A DNA stretch of 64,000 bases from Novipirellula galeiformis (GTDB lineage: Bacteria > Planctomycetota > Planctomycetia > Pirellulales > Pirellulaceae), in the NCBI RefSeq assembly GCF_007860095.1, contig NZ_SJPT01000001.1:448212-512211 (forward strand). Reading direction: 5' to 3'. Under the pieces are notes generated by a model. It did no database searches. It was not told where the DNA came from and saw only the letters and a program-made list of their open reading frames with translations. A program made the position numbers and the translations under genes. Each line of letters starts with the position of its first letter. The first letter of the stretch is position 1. Positions 42,145 to 50,500 of the stretch are shown here, one piece after another.

Positions 42145-42416
42145 CGGTGAGCGGTGCCGCAAAGTCTGTGGATCTTGGATTTTGCGGAAACAGGGAACTT
42201 CGGTGAGATTCCGAGACGGTCCGGCCGCTGTATCGGATGTTGTTTGCTGAAAGCGTCACCGCGTGTGATTCATATTCGAACAGTCATCTCCCCACTCTTT
42301 CGTGCCATTGTTCTGCTGTTTGCGTTCCTTGCCAAACCGGCTTGATGCAACTCGCAGAATGAGAAGGCGGAGGGGGATGGCGTGCATCCTAAGTCAGAAG
42401 ACCTACCGCGTCACCG
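42145..42416 (+). promoter_or_regulatory. Cobalamin riboswitch
   Basis: All main landmarks of the B12 riboswitch occur in order. The closing helix pairs 42145-42155 (CGGTGAGCGGT) with 42405-42416 (ACCGCGTCACCG), 11 pairs with one bulged G. GGTGCC is at 42153-42158. A P3 hairpin joins CCGCAAA (42157-42163) to TTTGCGG (42181-42187). AAACAGGGAA is at 42188-42197. A stem-loop CGGTGAGATTCCG lies at 42201-42213, then GCCGCTGTA at 42224-42232, GCCATTG at 42304-42310, GAGAAGGC at 42361-42368, and the hallmark AAGTCAGAAGACCTACCG at 42391-42408. At 272 bases it is longer than usual because of extra sequence between the CTGTA element and GCCATTG. It is 228 bases upstream of the DUF1559 gene on the same strand. 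Confidence 0.93.
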
Positions 42417-42643
42417 GATGCTTTGGAATGCGTTGCTCGCAGCGTTTCTTGAAAAACCTTCTTGGATAGGGTTAGCGTCACAAATTTGCCGTCTCGCTGT
42501 GCAAAAGGCTTTTTGCAGTGGGCGGATATTAATTGGTTTCCATTTCCATGGCTGCGACCTCTCCCCTTTCCGTTGCATCGGCGATAAGCCAGGCAAAATC
42601 GTGGAGACGTGCACCAAGCCTTTGAATCGTTGGCGACAAGTCG
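42417..42643 (+). promoter_or_regulatory. Likely expression platform of the cobalamin riboswitch
   Basis: 227 bases between the aptamer and the next start codon. It holds a 7-bp hairpin at 42500-42517 (TGCAAAA with TTTTGCA) with no T-run after it, so control is more likely at translation or by another structure than by simple termination. No gene seen. Confidence 0.4.
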
Positions 42644-43522
42644 ATGAGGTTTCTCGATTGCAAACGAGTGACGCAGTTGTGCGATAGGCCTGCGGTCTGT
42701 TCGACGCACTTCATTCGCCCTACCCGCATATCCGCTCGATGCCGATCGCGATCCCGCGGCTTCACGTTGGTGGAATTGTTGGTCGTGATCTCGATCATTG
42801 GCGTGCTTGTCGCTCTGTTGCTGCCGGCGGTCCAGGCCGCTCGCGAAGCGGCTCGGCGAATGCAGTGTCATAACCGGTTGCACCAGATTGGGTTGGGGTT
42901 ACAGAACTATCATGCGGCGTTCAACCAATTCCCGATGGGGGTGATCGAGCCTCGCCCGCTGTGGCCACAGGGAAAAGAGTTTGCTTGGTCGGCCTCGGTG
43001 TTACCGCAAATGGAGCAGACCGCGGTATGGGAACAGATCGATTTTGGGGTCGCCTACGACGATCCAAAAAATGCCGCCGCCGCGGCGGTCGTGATCTCTA
43101 CCTTCCTCTGCCCTTCGACACCTCGGAGTGACAATCGGCGGCAAGGACGTGGGGTGACCGATTATGGAGGCATCTACGGTGAGCGAATTGTGTCCACCAA
43201 CAATCCACCCTCGGGAGTGATGATTCACGACCGAGCAATCCGCTTTCGCGACATTTTGGACGGAACCTCGATGACGGTGATGGTTTCCGAGGATGCTGAT
43301 TTTCCGGATGGTCAATGGATCAGTGGAAAGAACTTGTTCGATCAAGCCTTTGCGATCAATCAGGCGCCCCGTTTTGAAAACGACATGCGTAGTTTTCATC
43401 CCCAAGGCGTCAATGCTTCCTTTGCGGATGGTTCGGTTCGCTTTCTGAATGAAAGTATGGATTTGAACGTGCTGGCGGCGATTTGCACGCGGGCCGGTAA
43501 GGAAGTGGTCTCCGAATTTTGA
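42644..43522 (+). CDS. DUF1559 pseudopilin-like protein downstream of B12 riboswitch
   Basis: 292 residues. A leader of about 38 basic residues, longer than usual, precedes the prepilin-type helix RGFTLVELLVVISIIGVLVALL and the DUF1559 signature LLPAVQAAREAARRMQC. The C-terminal HPQGVNASFADGSVRF motif is present. The start at ATG 42644 is uncertain because of the long leader. It is the first gene after the cobalamin riboswitch, and the giant DUF4465 surface protein follows 122 bases on. A role in assembling or displaying that protein is inferred from position. Confidence 0.9.
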   Translation: MRFLDCKRVTQLCDRPAVCSTHFIRPTRISARCRSRSRGFTLVELLVVISIIGVLVALLLPAVQAAREAARRMQCHNRLHQIGLGLQNYHAAFNQFPMGVIEPRPLWPQGKEFAWSASVLPQMEQTAVWEQIDFGVAYDDPKNAAAAAVVISTFLCPSTPRSDNRRQGRGVTDYGGIYGERIVSTNNPPSGVMIHDRAIRFRDILDGTSMTVMVSEDADFPDGQWISGKNLFDQAFAINQAPRFENDMRSFHPQGVNASFADGSVRFLNESMDLNVLAAICTRAGKEVVSEF

Positions 43523-43644
43523 AAACTGAATTGAAACAACGTGTGACGCTCGAGACTCGAGCCTGCACGATTCCGTGAAAGACGGAAGTGATTTTTGGCA
43601 GTTCCTAACGTCACATCGATACTCCCACAAGCTGAATAACTGAT

Positions 43645-46600
43645 ATGCGTCAACGAAAAAATCAACTCCGCAACCGTCGCCGATTGACCACCGAACGGTT
43701 GGAAGATCGCCGTTTGTTGGCAAGTGGTCCCTACGCACCCGCTGCGGGGCAGCCCAGCAGTACCGCGATCGCGATGGACGATCCGGCGATCGTGGCGTGG
43801 GCGACCGATTGGAGCCAATATGCCGTGGGTTCGGATGTCAGCGAGACGTTCCAGACGCCTGAAAAAGCGTTAGGCCCAGCCCAGGGAACCAGCTTCGACA
43901 TCGTCTCGCTCGGCCGTGCCGGCGAGATCACGTTGCAGTTTGAGATTCCCATTCGTGATGGACTCGGTGCCGATTTTGCGATTTTCGAAAACAGCGTGAC
44001 GGACAACTTTTTGGAGCTCGCCTATGTCGAGGTTTCCTCCAATGGCGTCGACTTCGTTCGTTTTGACACCGATTCGTTGACCGCGTCTGCCGTCGGTCCG
44101 TTTGGCAGCATCGATCCGACGAACATTGACGGGGTAGCGGGTAAGTATCGTCAAGGATTTGGGACGCCGTTTGACTTGAGCGAATTGGCCGGCGTCAATC
44201 CCGCCTTGGACGTCACTGCGGTGACCCACGTTCGCCTCGTCGATATCGTCGGCGACGGTGCACAGAAAGATTCGAGTGGCAAACCGATTTACGATCCCTA
44301 TCCCACGGTCGGCAGCGCCGGTTTTGATCTCGATGCGATCGGCGTGATCAATCAAGCACCGTACGTGATTGCGTCGGTGGGATTCGAGGACGTGGGCCAG
44401 ACGCTCTCCACGGAGGCGAGTTGGAGTGGTCACGTTCCCGATGGCACGCCAACCACGGGGCCCTATGGTGATCAGGTCGTGGTTGGGGAATTCCCTAGCG
44501 ACGACGTCTACTTCCGTAATGCTTATTCGCTCGACTATGGATCTTGGTCGGGGTGGGCGTATTCCAATCAAACCAATACCACGACGGAAGGTTATTTGAA
44601 CCAATTCAGTGCCATCACCGGTGGTGGTGCGAATGGTTCGGCAACTTACGGTGTTTCCTTCGCGTCGTCCTCCGCTGATGACACCTCCGCGATCCTCACC
44701 TTGCCGGACGATGCAGGTCCGTTGCACTCGATGCAAATCACCAACACGACTTACGCGGCGCTGTCGATGCGCAACGGTGACTCGTTTGCGAAGAAGTTTG
44801 GAGGTGACTCGGGAACGGATCCCGATTGGTTCCTGTTGACCATCGAAGGAAACGATGATTTAGGTGCAAGTGTCGGAACGGTGGAGTTCTATTTGGCCGA
44901 TTTTCGCAGTGACGATCCGGCAATGGACTACATCGTCGACACTTGGGTCGATGTTGATTTGAGTTCGTTGTCGGGGGCAAACTCGCTCCGTTTCTCTATC
45001 ACGTCCTCGGACGTGGGGAGTTACGGAGTGAACACACCGACGTACTTTGCAATGGATGAATTGGCGTGGTTGACCCCCAGTGTCGCGGTCGATGTGTTGG
45101 ATCACCAGATCGCCGAGGACGCCGGGGCGGCGGCGACTACCGGACGTGTCACGCGTGGTCACGCGGATGTTTCGTCCGCCGTCACGGTCTCGCTCTCGAG
45201 TGACACCGCGGATTTAATCGTGCCACCCTCGGTCACCATTCCCGCGGGAGAATCGTTCGTCGATTTTCCGATCGGTGTCAGCAACGACTCGTTCGTCGGC
45301 GGTGACCGCCAAGCGTTGATCGCAGCGACGTTAGCGACGGGGACATCCGATCCGCTGCAAGCGACGCGGGCAATCACCATCCTCGAGGATGACGTGCCGA
45401 CGTTCCATGTGGTCTTGGACGCAGAATCGATCGCCGAAGGATCCGCCGCTACGGCAACGATTTCGCGAGTGGGAGTCGATACGAGTCAAGCGTTGACCGT
45501 CGAGCTTTCCAGCGTTTCGCCAGCGATTGCCTCCGTCGGTCCCACGGTCACCATCCCAGCTGGAGCCAGCTCCGCAACCTTCGCGATTCTCGCGATCGAA
45601 GACGAGGTCGATCATGGTGGCTTGACCGTTCAATTTACGGCGACGGCGACCGGCTTCGAAACGCTCTCCTTTTCTGCAAACGTGCTCGACAATGATCAAC
45701 CCTTCATCAGCGTTGTGACAAATGAAGACACGTTCAGCGAGTCCGATGCGATCCCAACGACGCAATTCGAAGACATCGGAGTCCGTTTGGCCGACGAATC
45801 TTTTGACAACGGTGCCGATGGCGGTGGTGGATTTGTCAGCGATGGATTGAGGTTGAACAACACCTACGACCCCACCTTTGGCTCTTGGTCGGGATGGGCG
45901 ATTTCGAACACGACCGATGTGGTGACCCCCAGTTACTTCAATCAATACAGTGCGATTACTGGCGGCGGCGCACACGGGTCGCGCACCTATGCGGTGTCGT
46001 CAGGCTATGCGGCGGATCCACCGAGCATCACACGCGAAAGCGATCATGGCGTGGGGTTTCAGGAATTATCGATCACCAATGCAACTTACGCCGCACTCTC
46101 GATGGCTCAAGGCGATGACTACGCGAAGCAATTTGGCGGCGCCGATGGATCCGATCCCGATTGGTTCTTGTTGACGATCGAAGGAGTTAACGATCAAAAC
46201 GAGTCCGTGGGAACGGTCGAGTTCTATTTGGCCGATTATCGTTTCAGCGATGATTCGCTCGATTACATCATCGAAGATTGGACCACCGTCGATGTCTCGT
46301 CATTGGTCGGTGCGGTCAAACTCGAGTTTGCCTTGAGTTCCTCGGATGTCGGTGATTACGGGATGAACACGCCAGCCTATTTCGCGGTGGACGATATCGT
46401 GATTGCCGAGTCGCCAACGACGAGCCCTGATGCGAAACCGTTTGTTACGGTAACGCGTCAGAAGATGGATTTGTCGGAGCCTCTCGACGTGGTGCTTTCG
46501 AGCAGCGATTCACTTCAACTGAGATTGCCCGCCGTGGTCACCATTCCCGCGGGGCAAGCATCGGTGGATGTACCGCTTCGAATCGTTGATGACATCGTCG

Positions 46601-49600
46601 TCGATGGTGACGCGGTCGTGACGATTACGGCAACGGCCGATTCGCTTTCTGCCAATACCTCGGTCACGGTCCAGGACAATGATCAACCCACGGTTACCGT
46701 TTCCCTTGGCTCAAGTGAACTCGACGAGTCGCTTGGCAATGCGCAAGCCGATTTCGAGGATGCCGGACAACGACTTACCGAAGATAGCCACTACAGCGGC
46801 CAGGATGGCGCGGGACAATTCCAGTCCGGCGATCTCGTCTTCGACAATCATTACAATCCCACGTGGGGTTCGTGGTCGGGGTGGGCATTGTCCAACGGTA
46901 CCGACCAAACCACCGCAGGTTATGGGAACCAGTTTAGTGCGTTCGCAGGCAACGGCGCCAACGCTTCGCCAACCTATGCGGTGGGCACCGGGGTAACCGG
47001 CAACTCGGCTGCAGCGGTCCGCAAAACCAGTGACGGATTGTTCGATTCGTTGATGGTCACCAATACCACCTACGCTGCGTTATCGATGGCCCAGGGAGAC
47101 GCGTTTGCGAAAAGGTTTGGTGGCGAATCAGGCGATGATCCTGATTACTTGTTGTTGACGATCGAGGGGTTTGATGCGGCCGACCAAGCGATCGGATCGG
47201 TCGAGTTCTACCTTGCTGATTTTCGCTTTGCCGATAATGCGTTGGATTACATCGTCCAGGATTGGACGCGTGTCGACCTGAGTGATGTCGCGGCGGCCGA
47301 GCGGCTTGAATTCTCGGTGACCTCGTCCGACGTCGGTAACTACGGAGTCAACACTCCCGCTTACTTTGCCGTTGATGATATCCGCATGAATCCGAGTGCG
47401 GCTCTCGTCGGCCAAGGGGTGGTCCATCGCAACGACGACGATTTGTCAAACGCGGTCACCGTGACACTGCAAAGCGATCAACCGGGACGTTTGTTGTTGC
47501 CCGCGACGGTGACCATCCCTGCCGGAAGTGCATCGGTCCCGTTTTCGTTTGATGTCGTCGATGACTCTATCGCCAGTGGGCATCAGGTGATTGCCGTCGC
47601 TCCGACGGCCGAGGGTTACACGCCGGTCGCGGGGATCGTCAACGTGTTGGATAATGATGAATCCCAACTTGGATTGTGGCTCGATCGGTTGGTGATCGGC
47701 GAAGGGGACGGCGCCGATGCAGTAACGGGCGTGGTCTCGCGAAACGATGCCGATTTGGACTCCGCGCTGGAAGTCACCCTCGATGTGGATGCCGCCAGCG
47801 GCATTGTATTGCCTGCGACCATCACGATTCCTGCGGGCAGTCGTTCGGTCGCGTTTGTCGGCGACGTTGTCTCCGATGGATTGGTCGGCGAAGATCAAAC
47901 CGTTCAAGTGACCGCGAGCGCCGCAGGCGGGCTCGTCGATACCGTCGCCCTTCAAGTGACCGAAGCGGATGTGCCAAGTTTGGCGATCGAGTTTTCGCTG
48001 GCATCGGTCAGCGAGACGGATGGAGTCGCCGCGGTCAATTTGACGATTTCACGCAATCCGCTTGATATTTCCGAAGCGATCGTGGTGAGCTTGGTGGGCG
48101 TTGCGGATTCGAGCCTCCGTTTGCCTGAGTCGATTACGATTGACGCAAACCAACGCTCGGTGACGGTGGCTTTGGATTTGATTGACAATGTCCGTTCGGA
48201 CGGCGATCGCGAGGAAGTGGTGACCGCGACAGGGGACGGTTTTGCAGACGGAGTGGCGACGATCCAAATCACCGACAACGAATTAGCGGCGATCGAGTTG
48301 ATGGAGAGCGATGGGGTGACGCGAGTCAGCGAAACCGGGACCTCGGATACCTTTACCCTTCGCTTGACGGCTCAGCCGGAGGCCGACGTGGTGATCTCCG
48401 TCTCGGAGTCCGACGCCGGAGATTATCTCGTCAACGCGACTCGGTTTGTGTTTAACGCCGAGAATTGGAACGTTCCACAAACCGTGACGTTGACCGGCGT
48501 CGCCGACTTCAACGTCGAAGAAAACGAGTCACATACGATCCAAGTGGCCGTGGTTGCGGACGAGTCAGATCCCGCGTTTGCCGACGCGGAATCAGTCTCG
48601 ATTGATTTGGCGATCGAGGAGTATGCGGTTGAGAACATCGAATTGGTGTTGCACGATGACAAGCTCGTGATTCGCGATGTGGATCTTGATCACACGTTCT
48701 CGATGGTCGGAACGGAAGCCGGGCTGCAATGGGGCGGCGACGATCGTGTTCAGCGGTTGGTGGTGGATGCGGCCACGCTCGGCGAGCAAGCGGTCCGCCT
48801 CGATTTAGCCGGCGGTGACGACGTGGTATCGCTAACGAACGTTTCGCTAACCAATCCGGGACCGCTGATGATCGATGGCGGCGACGGATGGGATCGCCTC
48901 ACGTTGACGTTTTCAGGGGACGAATTGGATCTCGCTGCTTTTCTAGCGAATCAAATTAGCGGGTTCGAGGAAATCGTCATCACGACGACGGAGCCGACGC
49001 TGCTAAACCTTGACGCCAATGTGATCGCCCAGGCGTACGGCCAAGACGTCTCGATGACGCTTCGTGTTGGCATGTCCGAGATCATGGCGAGTTCGGATTG
49101 GACGCTCGACGCTCCTGCCTTTGTCTCCGGTGCGTTTGCTCAAGTGCTTCGGTTTGAGCATGTTGAAATCATGGTGGTCAGCGATTTGCCGTGGCGCAAT
49201 GCACGCGATCGTTGGGATGTGAACAACAGTGGTTCGGTGAGCGCTGCGGATGCCCTGGCGATCATCAACCGGTTGCCGCTACAGATCGACGCAAGGCTGC
49301 CTGTGATTGAGTCCATCGGCGATTTTGTGGGGATGTACTACGACGTTTCAGGGGACGGAAAGGTGACACCTCTGGATGCACTGAATGTGATCAATCGACT
49401 CAATCGAAGCGTGGTGACTGCGCCCGCCGACCTGGACGCGCCCGCCGACCTGGACGCGCCCGCCGACCTGGACGCGCCCGCCGAGCCGGAAGCGCCCGCC
49501 GAGCCGAAAACGCCCGCCGAGCCGGAAGCGATCCCCGTGTTGTTGTCGCCCGTCACCGTTGATGCGGGCGAAGCTCGACAAGCCGACCCGCTAGAGTTCG

Positions 49601-49764
49601 TCGCGGTTGCCGACACGCGAGGCTCGGTAGCGGTTTCCGAAGCGTCGCCGCAACGAATGAGTGTCGTCGCGGGGATTGATGAAGTGATGCGAGAGTTCGA
49701 GAGCGATGACGTCGATGGCTTCGATTCGCCGTGGGAGATGCTCGATTATCAATTGCCCGAGTAA
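43645..49764 (+). CDS. Giant surface protein with three DUF4465 domains and dockerin-like pair
   Basis: 2039 residues. The N-terminus has the planctomycete export motif LEDRRLL (residues 19-25). A domain at about 28-235 contains SLGRAGEITLQFEIPI and ADFAIFENS, followed by AGFDLDAIGVIN. Three DUF4465 domains lie near 244-480, 707-925 and 1035-1250, each with SWSGWA.SN, NQ.SA..G.GA.GS, NTTYAALSM..GD.FAK.FGG, VEFYLAD.R, and ending NTP.YFA.D. Calx-beta-like repeats (VTIPAG...) fill the gaps to about 1600. Residues 1852-1925 hold two dockerin/EF-hand-like units (DVNNSGSVSAADAL, DVSGDGKVTPLDAL), then six 6-residue Ala/Pro units. Position after a cobalamin riboswitch suggests a B12- or corrinoid-related surface role. 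Confidence 0.88.
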   Translation: MRQRKNQLRNRRRLTTERLEDRRLLASGPYAPAAGQPSSTAIAMDDPAIVAWATDWSQYAVGSDVSETFQTPEKALGPAQGTSFDIVSLGRAGEITLQFEIPIRDGLGADFAIFENSVTDNFLELAYVEVSSNGVDFVRFDTDSLTASAVGPFGSIDPTNIDGVAGKYRQGFGTPFDLSELAGVNPALDVTAVTHVRLVDIVGDGAQKDSSGKPIYDPYPTVGSAGFDLDAIGVINQAPYVIASVGFEDVGQTLSTEASWSGHVPDGTPTTGPYGDQVVVGEFPSDDVYFRNAYSLDYGSWSGWAYSNQTNTTTEGYLNQFSAITGGGANGSATYGVSFASSSADDTSAILTLPDDAGPLHSMQITNTTYAALSMRNGDSFAKKFGGDSGTDPDWFLLTIEGNDDLGASVGTVEFYLADFRSDDPAMDYIVDTWVDVDLSSLSGANSLRFSITSSDVGSYGVNTPTYFAMDELAWLTPSVAVDVLDHQIAEDAGAAATTGRVTRGHADVSSAVTVSLSSDTADLIVPPSVTIPAGESFVDFPIGVSNDSFVGGDRQALIAATLATGTSDPLQATRAITILEDDVPTFHVVLDAESIAEGSAATATISRVGVDTSQALTVELSSVSPAIASVGPTVTIPAGASSATFAILAIEDEVDHGGLTVQFTATATGFETLSFSANVLDNDQPFISVVTNEDTFSESDAIPTTQFEDIGVRLADESFDNGADGGGGFVSDGLRLNNTYDPTFGSWSGWAISNTTDVVTPSYFNQYSAITGGGAHGSRTYAVSSGYAADPPSITRESDHGVGFQELSITNATYAALSMAQGDDYAKQFGGADGSDPDWFLLTIEGVNDQNESVGTVEFYLADYRFSDDSLDYIIEDWTTVDVSSLVGAVKLEFALSSSDVGDYGMNTPAYFAVDDIVIAESPTTSPDAKPFVTVTRQKMDLSEPLDVVLSSSDSLQLRLPAVVTIPAGQASVDVPLRIVDDIVVDGDAVVTITATADSLSANTSVTVQDNDQPTVTVSLGSSELDESLGNAQADFEDAGQRLTEDSHYSGQDGAGQFQSGDLVFDNHYNPTWGSWSGWALSNGTDQTTAGYGNQFSAFAGNGANASPTYAVGTGVTGNSAAAVRKTSDGLFDSLMVTNTTYAALSMAQGDAFAKRFGGESGDDPDYLLLTIEGFDAADQAIGSVEFYLADFRFADNALDYIVQDWTRVDLSDVAAAERLEFSVTSSDVGNYGVNTPAYFAVDDIRMNPSAALVGQGVVHRNDDDLSNAVTVTLQSDQPGRLLLPATVTIPAGSASVPFSFDVVDDSIASGHQVIAVAPTAEGYTPVAGIVNVLDNDESQLGLWLDRLVIGEGDGADAVTGVVSRNDADLDSALEVTLDVDAASGIVLPATITIPAGSRSVAFVGDVVSDGLVGEDQTVQVTASAAGGLVDTVALQVTEADVPSLAIEFSLASVSETDGVAAVNLTISRNPLDISEAIVVSLVGVADSSLRLPESITIDANQRSVTVALDLIDNVRSDGDREEVVTATGDGFADGVATIQITDNELAAIELMESDGVTRVSETGTSDTFTLRLTAQPEADVVISVSESDAGDYLVNATRFVFNAENWNVPQTVTLTGVADFNVEENESHTIQVAVVADESDPAFADAESVSIDLAIEEYAVENIELVLHDDKLVIRDVDLDHTFSMVGTEAGLQWGGDDRVQRLVVDAATLGEQAVRLDLAGGDDVVSLTNVSLTNPGPLMIDGGDGWDRLTLTFSGDELDLAAFLANQISGFEEIVITTTEPTLLNLDANVIAQAYGQDVSMTLRVGMSEIMASSDWTLDAPAFVSGAFAQVLRFEHVEIMVVSDLPWRNARDRWDVNNSGSVSAADALAIINRLPLQIDARLPVIESIGDFVGMYYDVSGDGKVTPLDALNVINRLNRSVVTAPADLDAPADLDAPADLDAPAEPEAPAEPKTPAEPEAIPVLLSPVTVDAGEARQADPLEFVAVADTRGSVAVSEASPQRMSVVAGIDEVMREFESDDVDGFDSPWEMLDYQLPE
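49420..49527 (+). repeat. Six 18-bp tandem units in the giant surface-protein gene
   Basis: Six in-frame 18-base units beginning GCGCCCGCCGA (one begins ACG) encode APADLD three times, then APAEPE, APAEPK and TPAEPE, a flexible linker after the dockerin-like pair. Identical units at the 5' side suggest recent slippage. Confidence 0.85.
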
Positions 49765-49770
49765 TTCATC

Positions 49771-49977
49771 ATGAACAATCCCTGCGAAGATGAAGGTCGC
49801 TGCGTTGCATCGCCGTGCATCGGAACGTGTGTGCTCGATCAAAGCGATCTTTGTGTCGGCTGTTTTCGCAGCCGGATGGAGATTGCTTGTTGGGGAGCCG
49901 CAGCCGAAGTGGAAAAGCAAAGGATCCTTCAGCAAAGCCTGCGGCGTCGCCAAGCACGCGAGTCATCGGCTTCCTAG
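49771..49977 (+). CDS. DUF1289 small Cys-rich protein
   Basis: 68 residues, six bases after the giant gene. It matches DUF1289: SPCIGTCVLDQSDLCVGCFR followed by EIACWGAAAEVEKQRIL and a basic tail, with Cys at 5, 12, 16, 24, 27 and 36. The family is a small putative iron-sulphur or metal protein of unknown function. The stop codon at 49975 coincides with the first bases of a dispersed repeat copy. Confidence 0.85.
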   Translation: MNNPCEDEGRCVASPCIGTCVLDQSDLCVGCFRSRMEIACWGAAAEVEKQRILQQSLRRRQARESSAS

Positions 49978-50077
49978 AGCATTTTGAATTTGAATTTGAT
50001 TTTGATTTTGATGTCGCTACCGTCGCGTTCGCGGTGGGCCACGTTCTGGGGAGCGCAGCGACGGTTTGAATCCCGCG
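49975..50077 (+). repeat. Dispersed repeat, copy A (left flank of CRISPR locus)
   Basis: Begins TAGAGCATTTT, continues with TTGAAT/TTGATT hexamer units, then a block from GATGTCGCTACCGTCGCG to GCCACGTTCTGGGG, and ends TTTGAATCCCGCG. It is nearly identical to 61736-61821 in the same orientation; the copies differ in hexamer number and a few bases. Confidence 0.85.
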
Positions 50078-50500
50078 TCATTTGTCAAAATCGTTCGAGG
50101 GGCCTCTCCGATTTTTCAGTCAATGTGTTCTCTCGATCGCCTGCGAGCTTGGGGAATGCTGACGCGATGCAATGTCCTGATAAACAAGGGAAGCGGGAGA
50201 GATGCACTTGATCGAGTCATCCCTAGGCGGCACCGTTCGCTATTTTTGTCTTCGGCAAAGGTAGGCGAAGAGCTAGCCTATTCACGGTTACCCAATGGCG
50301 GCAGCAGCATATAGACCCGTTTGCAAGCATGGGGGACCTTTGCGCCGGCACGTGCCACAATAGATAAGAAAATGGAGAGTGAGGAAATAGGCAGCCATTC
50401 CATTCACACCGCCGGGATCGGTCCCCCATATTTTGGCCCTTCGATATTTCAACCTATCAATCACTCCGCTGACTTCAATGATGACGATGCTGCCCGTAAT
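50078..50500. other. Trailer-side flank of the CRISPR array
   Basis: 423 bases without a supported gene. The short frames here have no recognisable product, and no further repeat unit is seen. Confidence 0.45.

Noticed and set aside
42264-42345. A short frame that reads like a signal peptide (IVLLFAFLAKPA at its end)
   Set aside because: It lies wholly inside the cobalamin riboswitch and stops after 26 residues; the RNA structure explains the sequence.
50055-50077. T-arm-like ending (TTTGAATCCCGCG) suggesting a tRNA fragment
   Set aside because: The flanking bases do not form a tRNA T-stem and no acceptor or anticodon arm is present; it is part of the dispersed repeat.
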